The notes: generated from the letters alone by a model not told the origin. A stretch of 37,081 bases of DNA from Candidatus Shapirobacteria bacterium (GCA_028704635.1 JAQWFB010000008.1:1-37081), one strand, 5' to 3'; positions 18,647 to 27,783 are shown, counted from the stretch's first letter. Translations and numbers: made by a program.

Positions 18647-19717
18647 ATGAAAATATTAGCAATAGAAACTAGTTGTGATGATACTTGCGCAGCCGTTTTG
18701 GAAAACGACTGTCTGATTTCAAGTGTTATTTCGTCACAGACTGATTTGCATGCAAAGTGGGGAGGAGTGGTGCCAGATATTGCTAAAAGGGCGCATATAG
18801 AAAGAATCGAGCCGGAAATAAAAATTGCCTTAAAAAGGGCAAAAATTAAGATGGAAGAAATTGACGCGATTGCGGTGACGGTGGGACCAGGGTTAGCAAT
18901 TGCTTTAGGGGTAGGAGTAAATAAGGCCAAAGAATTGGCGATAAAATTTAATAAAAAATTAATTGGGATAAATCACGTGGAAGGTCATATTTTGGCTAAT
19001 TTAATTAAAAATAAAGAAGGAAAACCTGAAAGAAAAATTGAATTTCCGGCACTGGCGTTGACGGTTTCAGGTGGACACACAAAGCTGGTTTTAATGGAAC
19101 AAACCCACCCGTCCCGCCGCTGCGGGACACCCTCCCTTGAAAAAGGAGGGTTTAAATACACAGTGGTTGGAGAGACTTTGGATGATGCGGCGGGTGAGGC
19201 TTTAGATAAAGCGGCAAAAATGATGGGGTTGGGATATCCAGGTGGACCAATTATTGAAAGATTAGCAGAAACTGGTGATAAAAATTATTTAAAACTTCCC
19301 CGCCCTTTGTCTACTCAGAAAAATTTTGATTATTCTTTTTCCGGATTAAAAACATCATTTTATTATCAAATTAGAGAATGGCCAAAAGAAAAAATTGGTG
19401 AAAATTTAACCAATTTATCGGCTAGTTTTCAAGATGCTGTTTTTGATAGTCTGTTAATAAAATTTAAAAAAGCCATTGAATTTTATAATCCAAAAACTTT
19501 AATGGCCAGTGGTGGAGTGGTGGCTAATTTGGAATTGAGAAAAAGATTGAGAAAATTGGCTAAAGAGTTCAATGCTCCCCTGTTAATGCCAGTTAAAAAA
19601 CAATTTAATACTGATAATGCAGCGATGATTGGAGTGGTTGGTTATTACAAAGCTTTGAGAGGTGAATTTGTGGAGAATAAGGAAGAATTAGACAGAAATC
19701 CGAGACTCAACTTTTAA
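18647..19717 (+). CDS. tsaD: tRNA t6A threonylcarbamoyltransferase TsaD
   Basis: ILAIETSCDDTCAAVLE; VEGHILANL; ALTVSGGHTKLVLM; GETLDDAAGEALDKAAKMMGLGYPGGP. Confidence 0.97.
   Translation: MKILAIETSCDDTCAAVLENDCLISSVISSQTDLHAKWGGVVPDIAKRAHIERIEPEIKIALKRAKIKMEEIDAIAVTVGPGLAIALGVGVNKAKELAIKFNKKLIGINHVEGHILANLIKNKEGKPERKIEFPALALTVSGGHTKLVLMEQTHPSRRCGTPSLEKGGFKYTVVGETLDDAAGEALDKAAKMMGLGYPGGPIIERLAETGDKNYLKLPRPLSTQKNFDYSFSGLKTSFYYQIREWPKEKIGENLTNLSASFQDAVFDSLLIKFKKAIEFYNPKTLMASGGVVANLELRKRLRKLAKEFNAPLLMPVKKQFNTDNAAMIGVVGYYKALRGEFVENKEELDRNPRLNF
19101..19158. repeat. Palindromic mini-element copy D, in frame inside tsaD
   Basis: AAACCCACCCGTCCCGCCGCTGCGGGACACCCTCCCTTGAAAAAGGAGGGTTTAAATA; encodes THPSRRCGTPSLEKGGFK. 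Confidence 0.8.
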
Positions 19718-21438
19718 TTAGTTTTAGTGCCGCGGCGATAGACAGCAGCCCATGGAACGAAATTAGAGATGAAAGTTTTTTGATGAAGCATGGTGCCATC
19801 TGATTTAGTAACAGTCCAATCGAAGGAAGTTTTTAGACCGGGAACTTTACTTTCAGTTTTGATTAATTTACCAACCTCAAGGGTCGGATCGTCAATATAA
19901 ACATCGGGTGGGGCTGATTGAGCGCCCCATTGCTTATAATTGGAAATTTCAGTTTTACGACCATCACTAGTGCCATAAATTTCATAGGTAAGTTTTTTAT
20001 TATCGCCGTCATAGATATTGCGAATTAAAACATAATGACCAGTGTCGTTAATAAATTTAAGATCAGGACTGGGAATGAAAACAGTGGCATCAAAACCCGG
20101 TTTAGAGTCTTCCTCGTAGTAGCTGACACGGTAAGCATGTGCTTGTCTTTGGATGATATTTAAACCAGCATTGAGCATTGCTCTAAAAAGAGTGGTGGAC
20201 ACTTGACAAATTCCACCACCAACATCAAGCTCAGTTTTACCCTCTCTAATAATATAAGCGTTGGTATAACCATTTTTAAGACTAACTTCTCCTAGATTCT
20301 TAATAAAAGAAAAAGTAGTATCGGGAGCGACTAAAATATTATTAACAATTGAGGATCCTTTTTTGACGTTAATGTTACGAGTGGCACTGGAATGGTTAAA
20401 AGTAGAAACTCCTTGGCCTAATAATTCGTTAATGCCTAAATTATTAGTGTCAGAATTTTTTATTTTTGGTTCAGCAATAGTAACGGGAATAGTAATTTCT
20501 TCAGATAAATCTTCGGTGTTAATTAATTTGTTTAATGATTCAATTATTAAATTGGCCAATTCATCGGTTTTTATAGTGATACCATTTTGGGCTGGAATAA
20601 ATTCAACGACTTTATTATTTTCCATTTTAAAAATGGCATCAGTGCCCTCTTTTTTAAAAGTAGAATTTAATTTTTCAATATATTTATTAATTTTGTCGGT
20701 TTGATAATTATTATTAAATCCAACCCAAGAAATTAAAGTGGCATTATTAATTGTGTTTTGATTAGAATCTTGTCTTAAAATTAGTGATTTTTTGATTAAT
20801 TTTTGGGCTCGCGACTTAGCGTTATTTATTTGATCATTAGTGGGGATACTACCAATAATTTGCGTTTCTAACCTAATTTTTTGATTGAAATTTCCAATTA
20901 AAAGTAAAGTGTTAAGATTATTAATAAAAACATCTCGATCGAATTGTGTCCCGGTTGAACCGACAGCGACTGAAATGGAACCATTTTTATAATTTAATTC
21001 GGTGGGAATAAAAGGTTTATCTATTTGGGATGCAAATAAATCGGCTTGTTGATTTAATTTATCGGCGTCTAAGGTGATTTCTAAATTAAAATTTTTAGGC
21101 TTAAAAAAATATTTTATGTAGGCAATTACTCCTTGATTGAGTCGGCGAGAAAGCATGGTATTGGCAATTTCATTTTTATTTATTTGGGCTGAAATTGTGG
21201 CCAATTTAAGACTTGTTTCTTGTTGATTTGGTAAAACTAAAATAAAATGATCGGGAAGAACAAAATCCTGATCGATTTTGGATAAAATCTGATCACGAGA
21301 AAGATAGGAGTAATCCTTATTTACAAGAAGAGTATTACTGCCAGTTTTGTTGTAATTAGCGATGATGGGACCAAAAAAAAGAGTTAAAAAAATGAATACA
21401 ATTATGAGAATTAAATAAGGAATTGATTTTTTATTCAT
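19714..21438 (-). CDS. VanW-family / YoaR-like peptidoglycan-associated protein
   Basis: N-terminal TM; VanW core SFIKNLGEVSLKNGYTNAYIIREGKTELDVGGGICQVSTTLFRAMLNAGLNIIQRQAH. Confidence 0.88.
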   Translation of the reverse strand: MNKKSIPYLILIIVFIFLTLFFGPIIANYNKTGSNTLLVNKDYSYLSRDQILSKIDQDFVLPDHFILVLPNQQETSLKLATISAQINKNEIANTMLSRRLNQGVIAYIKYFFKPKNFNLEITLDADKLNQQADLFASQIDKPFIPTELNYKNGSISVAVGSTGTQFDRDVFINNLNTLLLIGNFNQKIRLETQIIGSIPTNDQINNAKSRAQKLIKKSLILRQDSNQNTINNATLISWVGFNNNYQTDKINKYIEKLNSTFKKEGTDAIFKMENNKVVEFIPAQNGITIKTDELANLIIESLNKLINTEDLSEEITIPVTIAEPKIKNSDTNNLGINELLGQGVSTFNHSSATRNINVKKGSSIVNNILVAPDTTFSFIKNLGEVSLKNGYTNAYIIREGKTELDVGGGICQVSTTLFRAMLNAGLNIIQRQAHAYRVSYYEEDSKPGFDATVFIPSPDLKFINDTGHYVLIRNIYDGDNKKLTYEIYGTSDGRKTEISNYKQWGAQSAPPDVYIDDPTLEVGKLIKTESKVPGLKTSFDWTVTKSDGTMLHQKTFISNFVPWAAVYRRGTKTN

Positions 21439-21441
21439 GAA

Positions 21442-21873
21442 TTATGTTTTTCTGTCCATGGCCTCATTGGCCAATTGATCGGCGAGTTTATTGAAATCTC
21501 GACGAACATCCTTAAAAATAATCGGCGAGGAAATTGAGTTGATTAAATCTTTGGCTTTATGAAAAATTGGAATTAAATTAGGGGCTTTAACTTTATAAAG
21601 ACCAAGGAGTTGACGAATCATTAATTGAGAATCCGAATTAAAATTAATTTTAGAAATTTTTAATGAATCTTGATTATTATTAATCCAAGTTAAAGCGCCA
21701 ATTAAGCCTGAGTATTCGGCTTCATTATTGGTTTTGATGCCAATATATTTTGATTCTTGAAATAAAATTTTTTGGTCATCGTCGTAAACAACCAATCCAT
21801 AGCCAGAATGTCCTGGATTTCCGCGAGAACCACCGTCGGTATAGACATTAATATTCATGTTGAAATTATACAT
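21442..21873 (-). CDS. RNase H-like (RVT_3 type) protein
   Basis: NVYTDGGSRGNPGHSGYG; NNEAEYSGLIGAL; FNSDSQLMIRQL; NKLADQLANEAM. Confidence 0.9.
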   Translation of the reverse strand: MYNFNMNINVYTDGGSRGNPGHSGYGLVVYDDDQKILFQESKYIGIKTNNEAEYSGLIGALTWINNNQDSLKISKINFNSDSQLMIRQLLGLYKVKAPNLIPIFHKAKDLINSISSPIIFKDVRRDFNKLADQLANEAMDRKT

Positions 21874-21894
21874 GATTAAAACTGCTTTTAATTC

Positions 21895-21935
21895 AATCTT
21901 CCCCTAACCCCTTCTTTGACAAGACGGGGAATTTA
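21895..21935. repeat. Palindromic mini-element copy E (diverged)
   Basis: AATCTTCCCCTAACCCCTTCTTTGACAAGACGGGGAATTTAT: CCCCTTCTT-TGAC-AAGACGGGG. Confidence 0.6.
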
Positions 21936-22691
21936 TTCGAGAAAAACTAGAAGGGACATGAGGGCGACGCCAAGGATAATAAAAAATAGTTGAAGTAAAG
22001 AATGTTTAGCTCGCGATTGATGGCGGTGAAGCTCAGGAATTAAATCTGAAGCAGCCAAATAAATAAATCCCCCGGCAGTAATAGGGACTAGAAAAGAAGC
22101 AACATTAATAAAATATTGACCGAGTAAAAAAGTTAAAATGACACCCAAAACAGAGGCAAGAGCGGAAATAAAATTGTAAACTAAAGATTTAGAAATAGAT
22201 AAACCGTTGTGAATGAAAATACCAAAATTACCTATTTCTTGGGGAATTTCATGTAAAACAACCGCGAGACTAGTAGTGACACCAAGCGGAATACTAACCA
22301 TAAAGCTGGCAGCAATAATCATGCCGTCGGTAAGATTGTGAACAGTATCACCGATTAGATTGATTAAAGTTGAGTGAGAAGAATCTTCTGAATCTTGATG
22401 ACAATTTGGATCGTGGCAATGACGCCAGCGCAAAATTTTTTCAATAGCAAAAAATATGAGAATACCCAAAATAATAAGCAAAGAAGCTGAAAGGCTTTGA
22501 TTTTGGGATTTAAAAGATTCGGGAATTAAATGAATAAAAGCATCACCTAAAAGACCACCAATAGCAAAACTGACCAAGAATAAGGTAATCTTTTTGAGAA
22601 CAGGAGTTTTTATAAAAATAAAAAAAATGCCGATCAAGGAAATCAGACTAACAAGAACGGTGGCAATGATTGAAAAAATAAAAGATTGCAT
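21933..22691 (-). CDS. ZIP-family metal transporter
   Basis: GGLLGDAFIHLIPES; LIGDTVHNLTDGMIIAASF; VVLHEIPQEIGNFGI. Confidence 0.92.
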   Translation of the reverse strand: MQSFIFSIIATVLVSLISLIGIFFIFIKTPVLKKITLFLVSFAIGGLLGDAFIHLIPESFKSQNQSLSASLLIILGILIFFAIEKILRWRHCHDPNCHQDSEDSSHSTLINLIGDTVHNLTDGMIIAASFMVSIPLGVTTSLAVVLHEIPQEIGNFGIFIHNGLSISKSLVYNFISALASVLGVILTFLLGQYFINVASFLVPITAGGFIYLAASDLIPELHRHQSRAKHSLLQLFFIILGVALMSLLVFLE

Positions 22692-22737
22692 GAATTAATT
22701 ATAGCCAAGAGATTGATATTTAGGGTATGATATAGAT

Positions 22738-24234
22738 GTGAGTATTGAAGATATAAAATCACCATTACCAGCCAGGAAAGTGTTCTTTGAGGGCGAAAAT
22801 AAAACTGAAGATGTGAATGAACAACCAATAGTGATGCCACGAATAGAAAACGTTGATCAACCGATAAAAACAGAAGAAATAAAAAAGAAAAATAAAAAAC
22901 CTCTAATTTTGATGGTGGTATTAGCAATTTTATTGTTATTGGGTGGAGGAATTTTCTTTTTTTTAAAAAGTAGAAATGTAGATAAAACAGTAACACTAAA
23001 CTATTGGGGATTATGGGAAGACGAAAGTGTTATGAATGGGATAATTGCTGATTTTGAGACAAAAAATCCGAATATAAAAATTACATATAAAAAGAAACAA
23101 AAAGATGGATATAGAGGTTTATTAGCCGGAAGATTGGCAAAATCAGGAGAAACTGAGGATGTGCCAGATATTTTTAGAATTCATAATACTTGGATTCCGA
23201 TGTTTGAAAACAATTTAGCGCCAGTTCCTAGTGAAACAGTGACCAATATTGGACTAGAAACTGATTTTTTTGATGTTTATAAAAATGATTTAAAGGTAAA
23301 TGGAGGGTGGTTATCGGTGCCATTGATGTATGACGGTTTGGTTATGTTTTACAATTCAGAACTTTTAAATAAAGCACAAGTCGAGGTCCCAAACGATTGG
23401 TGGAGTTTAAAAAAAGCAGCGGTTAAAATAACTGAAAAAGATGACAAGGAAAAAATTAAAGTGGCAGGGGCGGCACTTGGTTTAACTGATAATGTGGATC
23501 ATTGGAGTGATGTTGTTGGGTTGATGATGAAACAAAATGGAGTTAATTTTACAGATATTGGTTCGACTGAAAATGCGACTAAATTGAAGGATGTTTTTAG
23601 TTTTTATACTTTGTTTAAAACTAGCGATAAAGTTTGGGATGAAACACTACCAAATTCGACTCAATTTTTTGCCAGTGGAAATTTAGGTTTTTATTTTGGC
23701 CCATCATGGAGGGTTTTTGACATTCAAGCTTTAAATCCAAATTTAAAATTTGGGATAGCGAGTATGCCTCAATTACCAACGACATCATCTGTATCGACTA
23801 GTGAAGTAGGCGCTGGAGCTGAGTTGACAAATATTTATTGGGCAAGTTATTGGACTGAAGGTGTTAATAGTAAAAGTAAATATCAAGAAGAAGCTTGGAA
23901 ATTTTTGGAATATTTATCGTCGGCTGAAGTTTTAGAAAAAATGTATCAAGCTGATTCACAAATCAGAAGTTTTGGACAAATTTATCCAAGAAAGAGTATG
24001 GTTAATAAAATAAGCAGTAATGATAAAATTAAACCTTTAGTTGAGACGGCAAATAGTGCCACAAGTTGGTATTTGGCTTCAAATACTTGGGATGATGGTT
24101 TAAACACACAGATGCAAAAATATTTTAGTGATGCTGTGAATACTATTTTGATTAATAGTTCAGACACTGAAGAAGCTGTTACTACGGTAGTTAGTGGGAT
24201 ATCTCAATTACAACAAAAATACGAATTAAAATAA
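22738..24234 (+). CDS. Extracellular solute-binding protein, TM-anchored (GTG start)
   Basis: N-terminal TM helix; VTLNYWGLWEDESVMNGIIADFETKNPNIKITYKK; C-terminal SBP-like EEAWKFLEYLSS. Confidence 0.85.
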   Translation: MSIEDIKSPLPARKVFFEGENKTEDVNEQPIVMPRIENVDQPIKTEEIKKKNKKPLILMVVLAILLLLGGGIFFFLKSRNVDKTVTLNYWGLWEDESVMNGIIADFETKNPNIKITYKKKQKDGYRGLLAGRLAKSGETEDVPDIFRIHNTWIPMFENNLAPVPSETVTNIGLETDFFDVYKNDLKVNGGWLSVPLMYDGLVMFYNSELLNKAQVEVPNDWWSLKKAAVKITEKDDKEKIKVAGAALGLTDNVDHWSDVVGLMMKQNGVNFTDIGSTENATKLKDVFSFYTLFKTSDKVWDETLPNSTQFFASGNLGFYFGPSWRVFDIQALNPNLKFGIASMPQLPTTSSVSTSEVGAGAELTNIYWASYWTEGVNSKSKYQEEAWKFLEYLSSAEVLEKMYQADSQIRSFGQIYPRKSMVNKISSNDKIKPLVETANSATSWYLASNTWDDGLNTQMQKYFSDAVNTILINSSDTEEAVTTVVSGISQLQQKYELK

Positions 24235-24237
24235 AAT

Positions 24238-24885
24238 ATGATTTTAGTAAATTTTAAATTATATAAAGAAACATTTGGAGATGGAGCTTTGAAGTTGGCG
24301 GAAATTTGTAAAAAGGTAAGTCAAAAAAGTGGAGTGAAAATTATTCCGGTGGTTTCGGTATTAGATGCGGTTAGAATTAAAGAAAAATTAGACATGGAAG
24401 TTTATTTACAGGCAGTGGATGAATTTAATGATGGGGCAAAAACAGGATTCACATCCCCTTTTCAAGCTGCATCTCTTAAAATAGACGGATCGATTTTGAA
24501 TCATTCAGAACACCGAATTAAACCAGGAACAGTAAAGAAAATGTTGGCTGATTGGCCAAAAGATTTTAAATCAGTGGTTTGTATTAGTAGTTTGGGACAG
24601 GCGGAAGGATGGGCAAAAAATATTAAACCAGATATAATTGCCTACGAACCGAAAGAATTTATTGGAAATAAAGAAAAATCGGTGGCCAGTGAAAAACCAG
24701 AAATAATAAAAAAAATAGTAGAAAAATATCCTAAGATTCCAATCTTAGTAGGAGCTGGAATACATTCAAAGGAGGATGTATCTGTATCTTTAAAATTAGG
24801 GGCAAAAGGAGTTTTAATTTCAACCTTTATTATAAAAGCAAAGGATCCGGAAAAGGAATTAACTGAAATTGCATCTGCTTTTTAG
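24238..24885 (+). CDS. tpiA: Triosephosphate isomerase, short archaeal-like type
   Basis: ILVNFKLYKE (Lys), ILNHSEHRI (His), IIAYEPKEFIGNKEKSVASEKPEII (Glu), ILVGAGIHSKEDV. Confidence 0.88.
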   Translation: MILVNFKLYKETFGDGALKLAEICKKVSQKSGVKIIPVVSVLDAVRIKEKLDMEVYLQAVDEFNDGAKTGFTSPFQAASLKIDGSILNHSEHRIKPGTVKKMLADWPKDFKSVVCISSLGQAEGWAKNIKPDIIAYEPKEFIGNKEKSVASEKPEIIKKIVEKYPKIPILVGAGIHSKEDVSVSLKLGAKGVLISTFIIKAKDPEKELTEIASAF

Positions 24886-24922
24886 TTTTTTGACTATATT
24901 ATTGATATAATCATCTAGATAT

Positions 24923-25582
24923 ATGGCATCAATAGACAATTTATTAGTATCACTTCTCGTTGACGAGGTTGTTGGCGGTTTTATAGTGACAGTACCACCA
25001 GGCCATGTGGCTTGTATTTATAGTATTTTTACGGGGGTGATGAAAAATGTTTGGTACCCGGGAATGCATTTTAAAGTGCCATTAATTCATAGGGCTAAGC
25101 TTTTTAACGCTCAATTAATTGAATACACTATTTCGAAGGATGTTACTTTGAAAGACAATAAAGAAATCATGGGTGATGAAGTGATTAATGCAGTGACATC
25201 TGATAATAAATTTGTGGCGGTAGAAGCTACGGTTTTAATAAAACTTGACACTGAAAGATTGCCAGAAATTTGGCAAAATATCGGCGAGAATTTTGTTTCA
25301 AAAGTGGTTAGACCCGTAACTAGAAGTCGCATAAGAAAAGTTTTAACAAATCATACTTTAATTAAAGCCTTGTCAACCGACAGAAGTATTATTGAAGATG
25401 AAGTCAAACAAGAATTAATAGACTCTTTGAGTCAACATGGATTACAAGTTGATAATTTTTATCTAAGTTCACTAACTCCGATCGAAGGAATGCAACAAAT
25501 GGAAGGAACAATTATTAACCAGGAAGAAGTTATCCAGCCGATAGAGTTAAAAACCAACACTGATTTGGGGATGAGATTTTAA
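24923..25582 (+). CDS. SPFH/Band 7 (prohibitin-like) domain protein
   Basis: VPPGHVACIYSIFTGVMKNVWYPGMHFKVPLI..; VRPVTRSRIRKVL.. Confidence 0.85.
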   Translation: MASIDNLLVSLLVDEVVGGFIVTVPPGHVACIYSIFTGVMKNVWYPGMHFKVPLIHRAKLFNAQLIEYTISKDVTLKDNKEIMGDEVINAVTSDNKFVAVEATVLIKLDTERLPEIWQNIGENFVSKVVRPVTRSRIRKVLTNHTLIKALSTDRSIIEDEVKQELIDSLSQHGLQVDNFYLSSLTPIEGMQQMEGTIINQEEVIQPIELKTNTDLGMRF

Positions 25583-26177
25583 GAGTTTTTTGAGCAGAAA
25601 TTAGAGTTGATTGGGTGGTACAGACATCATCAAAAAGAATAAAGTTTTGATGTTTAAATTTTCCTGATACTGGGGATAAAGAGAAAATATTGGCGACATT
25701 GTTTTTTCTGTCTTTAATATTTTTAAATCGGGCTTGAACGGCAGTGTTTTGGTAACGGATTAAAATTTGATTGGAAAAATCTAAAGAAAGTTTTGAGGCA
25801 ATTTTTTGACTTAAAATATCTGATTGGTTAAAACCACGCCAGTTTTGACGAGATTGATGAAGAGGAATAGGAATTAAAACAAAATTATTTTGATGCCAAT
25901 ATTTAATTAAATTTGGAAATTTTGATTTTAAGGTTTTAACGCAAAAATCGGCTAAATCATTGGTATTATCGGAAACAAAACCATATTTTAAATCGACAAT
26001 GGCTGATTTTATAAATGAATGATATTTAAAAAGACTAAGACCTCCATTAAAACCATTTTGAGGTGGTTTAGTATTTAAAATGTTGATATTTTTTTGACAT
26101 TTTGAACAGATGTATTCCCCTGTTTGGCCGCAACCGTAGCATTTTTTAGGAAAGATTAGATCTAAAATTAATGACAT
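25530..26177 (-). CDS. ComF-family amidophosphoribosyltransferase-like protein
   Basis: N-terminal zinc ribbon CYGCGQTGEYICSKC; LIPIPLHQSRQNWRGFNQSDIL; PRPP loop FILFDDVCTTQSTL. Confidence 0.9.
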   Translation of the reverse strand: MSLILDLIFPKKCYGCGQTGEYICSKCQKNINILNTKPPQNGFNGGLSLFKYHSFIKSAIVDLKYGFVSDNTNDLADFCVKTLKSKFPNLIKYWHQNNFVLIPIPLHQSRQNWRGFNQSDILSQKIASKLSLDFSNQILIRYQNTAVQARFKNIKDRKNNVANIFSLSPVSGKFKHQNFILFDDVCTTQSTLISAQKTLKISSPNQCWFLTLSAG

Positions 26178-26193
26178 TGTTGTATGATATATT

Positions 26194-27249
26194 ATGAATC
26201 AAAATTTGACAAAAAGAGGGAACGCAGCGGATTTAGTTTTAATTTTGATGATTTCAGCTTTGGTAACACTTTTAGTGACTAGATATTTTTTGCAATTATT
26301 TGGTTGGCCAACAATCAGTTTTGGAGTGTGGCATATTGCTCATGCTAATTGGGGAGGGATGCTGATGGTAATTGGTAGTATGTTAATGTTGGTATTTCAT
26401 GGCGAAAAAATTAGAAAAACGGCAGCAATAATTTCGGGAATGGGATGGGGACTTTTTATTGATGAGGTGGGTAAATATATTACTAAAGATAATGATTATT
26501 GGTTTCAACCAGCGATAATTATTATTTATATTAGTTTTATTGCGTTGTATTTAATTTATCGACATTTAGAAAATAATCAGCCACAGGACACAAAGACTCT
26601 TTTGTATGCGGCGATTACTAAATTGGAAGATGTAGTAGAAAATGATTTGGATGAAAATGAAAAACGAGAGACGATAAAAAATTTGCAAAAAGTTATTAAA
26701 AAGAAAAATGATTTAAATATTAAAAATTTAGCAAAAGAATTAAAATTATTTTTTGAAAAACAAGAAACAAAAAAAATAAATCCAAATAGTTGGTGGAGAA
26801 TGTTAATAGCTAAAACCGGGTACTTTTCATATAATAAATTTTTTAAAACAAGACTGGTGACTTTTATTTTGGCTATTTATGCCAGTGTTTGGGCAATCGA
26901 TAAAATTCAGGAAACGATTCGTATTTTAATTAATCCACAAAAAATGCAAATGCTTCAGAAGTTTAGTGGTGGTTATGATCTTATTTCTAAATCGGATTTT
27001 TATATGATGGCGGGCAAAATATTTTTTGATTCAATTACGGCGATATTTTTTGTAATGGGAATATTTTTTATGACCACCAAAAGGAAAGTTAAGGGATTAA
27101 AGTTTTTTCAAATGGGATTGATTGTGGGTATATTTTTATCGTCGGTGTTTAAATTATATTTTGAACAATTTAGTGAAGTGTGGGTTTTGGCGACAAGTAT
27201 TATTTTATTTTTCGTCATTTCTAAGATGAAAAAGGAGATTTCCGCCTAA
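26194..27249 (+). CDS. Conserved multi-pass membrane protein, unknown function
   Basis: Multiple TM helices; FGVWHIAHANWGGMLMVIG, GWGLFIDEVGKYIT. Confidence 0.7.
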   Translation: MNQNLTKRGNAADLVLILMISALVTLLVTRYFLQLFGWPTISFGVWHIAHANWGGMLMVIGSMLMLVFHGEKIRKTAAIISGMGWGLFIDEVGKYITKDNDYWFQPAIIIIYISFIALYLIYRHLENNQPQDTKTLLYAAITKLEDVVENDLDENEKRETIKNLQKVIKKKNDLNIKNLAKELKLFFEKQETKKINPNSWWRMLIAKTGYFSYNKFFKTRLVTFILAIYASVWAIDKIQETIRILINPQKMQMLQKFSGGYDLISKSDFYMMAGKIFFDSITAIFFVMGIFFMTTKRKVKGLKFFQMGLIVGIFLSSVFKLYFEQFSEVWVLATSIILFFVISKMKKEISA

Positions 27250-27262
27250 ATTGTTTGGGGGT

Positions 27263-27290
27263 GTAGAGACGCAATATATTGCGTCTCTAC
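27263..27290. repeat. Perfect 28-bp palindrome (14-bp inverted repeat, no spacer)
   Basis: GTAGAGACGCAATATATTGCGTCTCTAC. Confidence 0.95.
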
Positions 27291-27310
27291 TAAAAATGAC
27301 CCAAAAATGC

Positions 27311-27316
27311 TATAAT
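27311..27316 (+). promoter_or_regulatory. Extended -10 of the tmRNA promoter
   Basis: TGCTATAATATAG about 12 nt before the mature 5' end. Confidence 0.6.
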
Positions 27317-27327
27317 ATAGACCTCCT

Positions 27328-27750
27328 GGAGATGTATTGCATTGACGGAGTTAGAACTTTAAAAAGCTGCAAGCCGACTTTGATTCATGAGTCGTTAAAC
27401 AGAGTCAAAACAATTATGCCAAAAATACTTTTGGTGTCAAATTAACCGAAGTTGCAAACGCCTTTACTGGTGCTTTCGTTCCTAAAGTTAATGCTTACGC
27501 TTTAGCTTAAGCACGACCATTTTTTAGTTTTCTGTTCTGAGGGGAATTAAAAAGTGTTAACTAAATCAGAACGCTGTTATTAGGATCTCGATTTTCTAAT
27601 AATTTAAGAGAGGGGTAATGCCCTCAATAATCGACATTCCAACACTTTTCGCTTACTTTAGTTGTTGGAAGTGTAGGATAAAGTAATTTAAGCTTGTAGA
27701 GGTTTTTTACAGTCGACTTTCGGACCTGGGTTCATTACCTGGCATCTCCG
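27328..27750 (+). ncRNA. ssrA: tmRNA (SsrA)
   Basis: GGAGATG/CATCTCC acceptor; 5' ATTGCATTGACGG; resume context AAGTT-GCA; tag ORF 27454-27510 ANAFTGAFVPKVNAYALA*; paired stems GTTCTGA/TCAGAAC, TTATTAG/CTAATAA, GAGGG/CCCTC, TTCCAACA/TGTTGGAA, CTTTA/TAAAG; P2 CTGCAAGC/GCTTGTAG. Confidence 0.93.
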
Positions 27751-27758
27751 CTAAATAG

Positions 27759-27783
27759 AAAATCCGCTTTGGCGGATTTTTTA
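27759..27783 (+). terminator. tmRNA terminator, shared with the convergent PIN gene
   Basis: AAAATCCGC-TTTG-GCGGATTTTTT. Confidence 0.85.

Noticed and set aside
22643-22996. 117-aa Phe/Leu-rich minus ORF
   Set aside because: Antisense to the start of the solute-binding protein and overlapping the ZIP gene; composition is the complement of Lys/Glu-rich coding sequence.
27251-27445. 64-aa ORF on + strand
   Set aside because: Spans the perfect palindrome, the ssrA promoter and the tmRNA 5' domain; explained by these features.
27328-27750. Reading the locus as a decayed tmRNA pseudogene
   Set aside because: Tag frame, P2 and several pseudoknot stems, promoter and terminator are all intact; only acceptor/T-arm identity positions deviate.
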